A DNA stretch of 19,341 bases, from the NCBI GenBank assembly GCA_937885815.1, contig CALABM010000187.1, positions 1 to 19,341 of the forward strand, read 5' to 3'. This DNA is from an uncultured Verrucomicrobiales bacterium (GTDB lineage Bacteria; Verrucomicrobiota; Verrucomicrobiia; Verrucomicrobiales; Akkermansiaceae). The translations under genes and the position numbers were made by a program. Under the pieces are notes generated by a model. It had not been told where the DNA came from, did not search any database, and saw nothing but the letters and a program-made list of their open reading frames with translations. Within the stretch, counting starts at the first letter, position 1, and the number at the start of each line of letters is the position of its first letter. This document shows, in pieces, positions 16,380-19,341 of this stretch.

Positions 16380-17486
16380 TTACTGTTTTGCGTTGAAAAG
16401 GGCCAGTTCGGGGGCTAAGAAGACGCCGTCCTTGCGGATGAGCTTGCCATCAAAGTAAATCTCGCCGCCACCGTATTCCGGGCGCTGGATGCAGACCAAA
16501 TCCCAGTGAATAGCGGATTCATTGCCATTCGGGGCTTCGTCGTAGCACTGGCCGGGTGTCAGATGGAAGGAGCCTGCAATCTTCTCATCAAAGAGGATAT
16601 CGCGCATGGGGTGAAGCACGTGCGGATTTACACCAAGTGCAAACTCGCCGATGTAGCGGGCGCCTTCATCCGTGTCCAGAATCTTGTTCAGAGCCTCATC
16701 ATTACCATTGCAGTGGGCCTCCACAATCTTGCCGTTTTCGAAGCGGAAGCTCACGCCGTCAAAGGGAATGCCGTGGTAAATGGTGGGGGCGTTGTAGGTG
16801 ATGGTGCCGTTGATGCTGTCACGCACGGGAGCTGTGTATACCTCGCCATCCGGTATATTGCAGTCACCGGCGCAAAGAATGGCCGGTATGCCCTTGATGC
16901 TGAAGCGCAGGTCCGTGCCGGGACCAACGATGCGCACCTCATCCGTGGCTTCCATCATCGCCTTGAGTTTCAGCATGCCTTCTTTCATCGCGGCGTAGTC
17001 TGCCAAGCAGCAGCGGAAGTAGAAGTCCTCGAAATCTTCCGTGCTCATGCCGGCAGCCTGAGCCATGCTGGGGGTGGGCCATGCCAGCACTGTCCATTTG
17101 CGCTGGTTGACGGTGAGGTCACTGGCGGGCTTCATGTGTTTGCTGATGATTTTCATGCACTCTGCGGGCACGTCTGCGGACTCGAAGCTGTTGTAATCGC
17201 CATAGAACACGATGTTTACGGCCATATCCTGAGCGCGCTGCAGGCGGTAACGGCCTTCCAGCTCGTATTGCTCCTCGGTGGCGGCCATCTGGAGCTCGCG
17301 GTTGATGGCGGCATGGCTGATATCCACATGAGGGATACCGCCGGCGCGGCGCACGGCACGGATGAGCTCCACCACCATGGCATCCGGAATGTCCTGCATG
17401 CGCAGGTTTACGTGCTCGCCGGGCTGCACACGCACGGCGTAGCCTACTACCTGCTCCGCGAGTTTCTGATAACGGGGGTCTTTCAT
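16380..17486 (-). CDS. M29-family metallo-aminopeptidase (copy 1)
   Basis: Cytoplasmic dimetal aminopeptidase of 368 residues, of AmpS/aminopeptidase T type, which removes N-terminal residues from peptides. Ligand-type residues fall at the family spacing: Glu215 (NIPDGEV), Glu281 (GEFALGVN), His308 (SFHLTPG), Tyr315, His327 and Asp329 (IHWDLV). The length is shorter than the about 410 residues of the classic members. It starts 4 nt after the stop of a collinear paralogue, so the two are co-translated. No Shine-Dalgarno motif is visible. Confidence 0.93.
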   Translation of the reverse strand: MKDPRYQKLAEQVVGYAVRVQPGEHVNLRMQDIPDAMVVELIRAVRRAGGIPHVDISHAAINRELQMAATEEQYELEGRYRLQRAQDMAVNIVFYGDYNSFESADVPAECMKIISKHMKPASDLTVNQRKWTVLAWPTPSMAQAAGMSTEDFEDFYFRCCLADYAAMKEGMLKLKAMMEATDEVRIVGPGTDLRFSIKGIPAILCAGDCNIPDGEVYTAPVRDSINGTITYNAPTIYHGIPFDGVSFRFENGKIVEAHCNGNDEALNKILDTDEGARYIGEFALGVNPHVLHPMRDILFDEKIAGSFHLTPGQCYDEAPNGNESAIHWDLVCIQRPEYGGGEIYFDGKLIRKDGVFLAPELALFNAKQ

Positions 17487-17490
17487 GATA

Positions 17491-18600
17491 TCAGTCCATT
17501 ACGGGGTTGAGAATAGCCAGCTCGGGATCCGTGAAGATGCCGTCCTTGCGGATGAGTTCACCGTCAAAGTAGATTTCGCCGCCGCCGTAGTCCGCACGCT
17601 GGATGCACACCATATCCCAGTGCACCTGAGAGCGGTTTCCGTTGTCGCAGTTTTCGTATGCCTGACCGGGGGTGAAGTGGAAGGAACCGCCGATTTTCTC
17701 GTCGAAGAGAATGTCGCGCATAGGCTTCAGGATGAAGGGGTTCACGCCAAGGGCGAACTCGCCGATGAAGCGAGCGCCTTCGTCGGAGTCCAGAATCTTG
17801 TTCAGGGCTTCGTCATTACCATTGCAGTGGGCTTCCACAATCTTGCCGTCCTTGAAGGTGAGGCGGATGCCGTCAAAGGGAATACCCTGGAAGAGGGTGG
17901 GAGCGGTGTAGTGAATGGTGCCGTTCACGCTGTCCTTAATGGGGGCGGTGAAGACTTCGCCATCCGGTATGTTCATCTCACCGGCGCAGGGAATGGCAGG
18001 CATGCCCTTTATGCTGAAGCGCAGGTCCGTACCCGGCCCCACGATGTGTACCTCATCGGTCTTCATCATGCGCTCGGCCAGCTTGTCCATGGCTGCTTTC
18101 AGGGCATCATAGTCAGCCAAGCAGCAGCGGAAGTAGAAGTCCTCAAAGGATTCCGTGCTCATGCCGGCACCCTGTGCCATGGAGGGGGTGGGCCAGCGCA
18201 GCACGCACCACTTGGTCTTGCACACGCGGTGGTTATGCACGGGGCGCATGTGCTTCATGGCCAGCTTCATGGCCTCTGCAGGCACGGAGGAGTTCTCGAA
18301 GCTGTTGCAACCGCCACGGATGGCGATGTAGGCATCCATTTTCTGCATTTCAGCCAGTTCGAGGCCGGCGATGCACTCGTACTGCTCATCTGTGGCACCG
18401 GCGAGCATTTCGCGGGTCACGCGGCTGTGGCGCAGATTGATGTGCGGGTGGCCACCGGCGGCGCGCACGGCGCGGATAAGTTCGATGGCGATTTCATCCG
18501 GTGCATCGATAATCTCCAGCAGCACGTGCTCACCGGGTTGCACGCGGCAGGAGTGGGATATGAGGCTCTGAGCGAGCTGTGTTGTTCTCGGATCTGTCAT
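17491..18600 (-). CDS. M29-family metallo-aminopeptidase (copy 2, tandem paralogue)
   Basis: Protein of 369 residues that aligns without gaps to the neighbouring copy through the catalytic region, with the same candidate ligands: Glu215, Glu281, His308, Tyr315, His327, Asp329. Blocks such as FEDFYFRCCLADY, IVGPGTDLRFSIKG and AHCNGNDEALNKILD are identical, while residues about 55-135 differ much more. This is a tandem duplication with diverged N-terminal domain, which in this family shapes substrate access, so the copies may prefer different peptides. It lies 32 nt downstream of aroB. Confidence 0.93.
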   Translation of the reverse strand: MTDPRTTQLAQSLISHSCRVQPGEHVLLEIIDAPDEIAIELIRAVRAAGGHPHINLRHSRVTREMLAGATDEQYECIAGLELAEMQKMDAYIAIRGGCNSFENSSVPAEAMKLAMKHMRPVHNHRVCKTKWCVLRWPTPSMAQGAGMSTESFEDFYFRCCLADYDALKAAMDKLAERMMKTDEVHIVGPGTDLRFSIKGMPAIPCAGEMNIPDGEVFTAPIKDSVNGTIHYTAPTLFQGIPFDGIRLTFKDGKIVEAHCNGNDEALNKILDSDEGARFIGEFALGVNPFILKPMRDILFDEKIGGSFHFTPGQAYENCDNGNRSQVHWDMVCIQRADYGGGEIYFDGELIRKDGIFTDPELAILNPVMD

Positions 18601-18632
18601 GATTGTTTCTGGTGGTGAGGGTTAAAGATGTA

Positions 18633-19341
18633 TTAAAGTTTGGTGGTGAGGAGTTTCATGGCCTCGCAGAGGTCTTCTTTCGTTACCTCTTTGGAGAGAA
18701 CCGGTTCTCCGAGCGCCTTCAGCAGCACGAAGCGGATAGTGCCGCCGCTGAACTTCTTGTCACTCGCTGTGAACTTCAGCGCGCGTTCCACGCTCACATG
18801 CTCCGGCAGGGTCCGCGGAAGCTCCAGTGCTGCCAGTGTGTCCAGAATCTCCTTCTCATCTGTTGCACTCAGGCCGCAGTACTTGCGGGAGAGCCACAGC
18901 GCTCCGCGCAGCCCCAAGCTCACTACTTCGCCATGCAGCAGCTCGCCGTACGGCACGCTGGCTTCAACGCCGTGGCCGAGGGTGTGGCCGAGGTTCAGGA
19001 ATGCACGCACTCCCTGCGTTTCCTTCTCGTCTTCTTCCACGATACGGGCTTTGATGGCGATGTTTTCTGCAATGATATTGGGGAGGCTGTCGATGGTATT
19101 CAGGGTAAAACCGAGGTCTATCTCATCTGCCAGTTGGCGCAGCGTTTGCAGCATACGGGGCTTGCGGATAGCGGCGTGTTTCACCATCTCGGCCATACCC
19201 TCGCGCAGCATAAACTCGTTGTTGCCCACGGGCTGAATCTCCAGATAGTCGTAGAAAGATGCAATCCTCTGCTGGCTGCGGCGGAACCCTTTGCTCTGTG
19301 GGTGATTGAGGGCCCGGAGGTAATCGCAGAGCGCTTCCCCC
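18633..19341 (-). CDS. aroB: 3-dehydroquinate synthase, C-terminal part (5' end outside window)
   Basis: Shikimate-pathway enzyme converting DAHP to 3-dehydroquinate. The frame is open to the window edge; 235 residues are visible and the GTG at 19229 is internal, not a start. Family signatures are GMAEMVKHA, IKARIVEEDEKE, the metal-site block NLGHTLGHGVEA, LHGEVVSLGL and DKKFSGGTIRFVLLKALG. The first 47 visible residues do not match the GGKTGIN and following strand that usually lie about 35-50 residues before the AE..K motif, so this form may carry an insertion or a diverged segment there. It heads the visible run of aminopeptidase and phosphoesterase genes. Confidence 0.9.
   Translation of the reverse strand, partial: GEALCDYLRALNHPQSKGFRRSQQRIASFYDYLEIQPVGNNEFMLREGMAEMVKHAAIRKPRMLQTLRQLADEIDLGFTLNTIDSLPNIIAENIAIKARIVEEDEKETQGVRAFLNLGHTLGHGVEASVPYGELLHGEVVSLGLRGALWLSRKYCGLSATDEKEILDTLAALELPRTLPEHVSVERALKFTASDKKFSGGTIRFVLLKALGEPVLSKEVTKEDLCEAMKLLTTKL

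Noticed and set aside
16506..18618. Long plus-strand frames (about 334 and 377 codons) opposite both aminopeptidases
   Set aside because: Their similarity to each other only mirrors the duplication of the M29 genes on the other strand; the minus-strand proteins have all catalytic residues.

Overview
The window looks like chromosomal DNA from a Verrucomicrobiota bacterium, most likely an Akkermansia-like member of the Akkermansiaceae. The main reasons are a giant beta-helix surface protein that ends in a short PEP-CTERM tail (I-P-E-P, one hydrophobic helix, then RRRRK), several secreted proteins with no close model-organism counterpart, and starts that all lack a recognisable Shine-Dalgarno motif. 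The lineage is inferred from protein style, not from a marker gene.

Layout. (1) 1-9448, plus: most of a giant secreted protein of over 3100 residues. Its first residues resemble the segment just after the catalytic G-D-S-G-S-P of S6-type (IgA-protease/SPATE-like) serine proteases. They are followed by an S6-like passenger segment, autotransporter-associated beta-strand repeats, two large homologous modules plus a third partial one, and the PEP-CTERM tail. The reading frame is broken at the left edge, where the catalytic serine motif should lie. A strong intrinsic terminator follows at 9483-9515. (2) 9685-13387, plus: a two-gene overlapping unit. The first gene encodes a membrane-anchored protein with an acidic linker, a transglutaminase-like core and a C-terminal discoidin-like (F5/8C) domain. 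The second encodes a secreted protein with a thioredoxin-like fold, no CxxC, and an Arg-rich tail. A hairpin terminator for this unit lies inside the 3' end of the convergent gene. (3) 13391-15035, minus: a compact three-gene unit of a polytopic membrane protein, a YafK/DpaA-like L,D-transpeptidase-family protein without signal peptide, and a small membrane protein. (4) 15164-15532, plus: a small three-helix membrane protein, divergent from unit 3 and overlapping tail-to-tail with unit 5. (5) 15513-19341, minus: a run of 3-dehydroquinate synthase (aroB, 5' end outside the window), two tandem M29 aminopeptidase paralogues, and a membrane-anchored calcineurin-like metallophosphoesterase.

How the genes fit together. 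The left half is envelope or secreted biology: a surface beta-helix protein sorted by an exosortase-type system, and a transglutaminase-like/discoidin protein with its co-transcribed partner. The middle is cell-wall and membrane related. The right half is housekeeping: the shikimate pathway and peptide turnover. Three promoter-like sequences (before 9685, 15035 and 15164) place the -10 box 9 nt from the ATG, which points to leaderless or nearly leaderless mRNAs. No tRNA, rRNA, CRISPR array, insertion sequence or attachment site was seen, and no gene-free stretch exceeds 300 bases.
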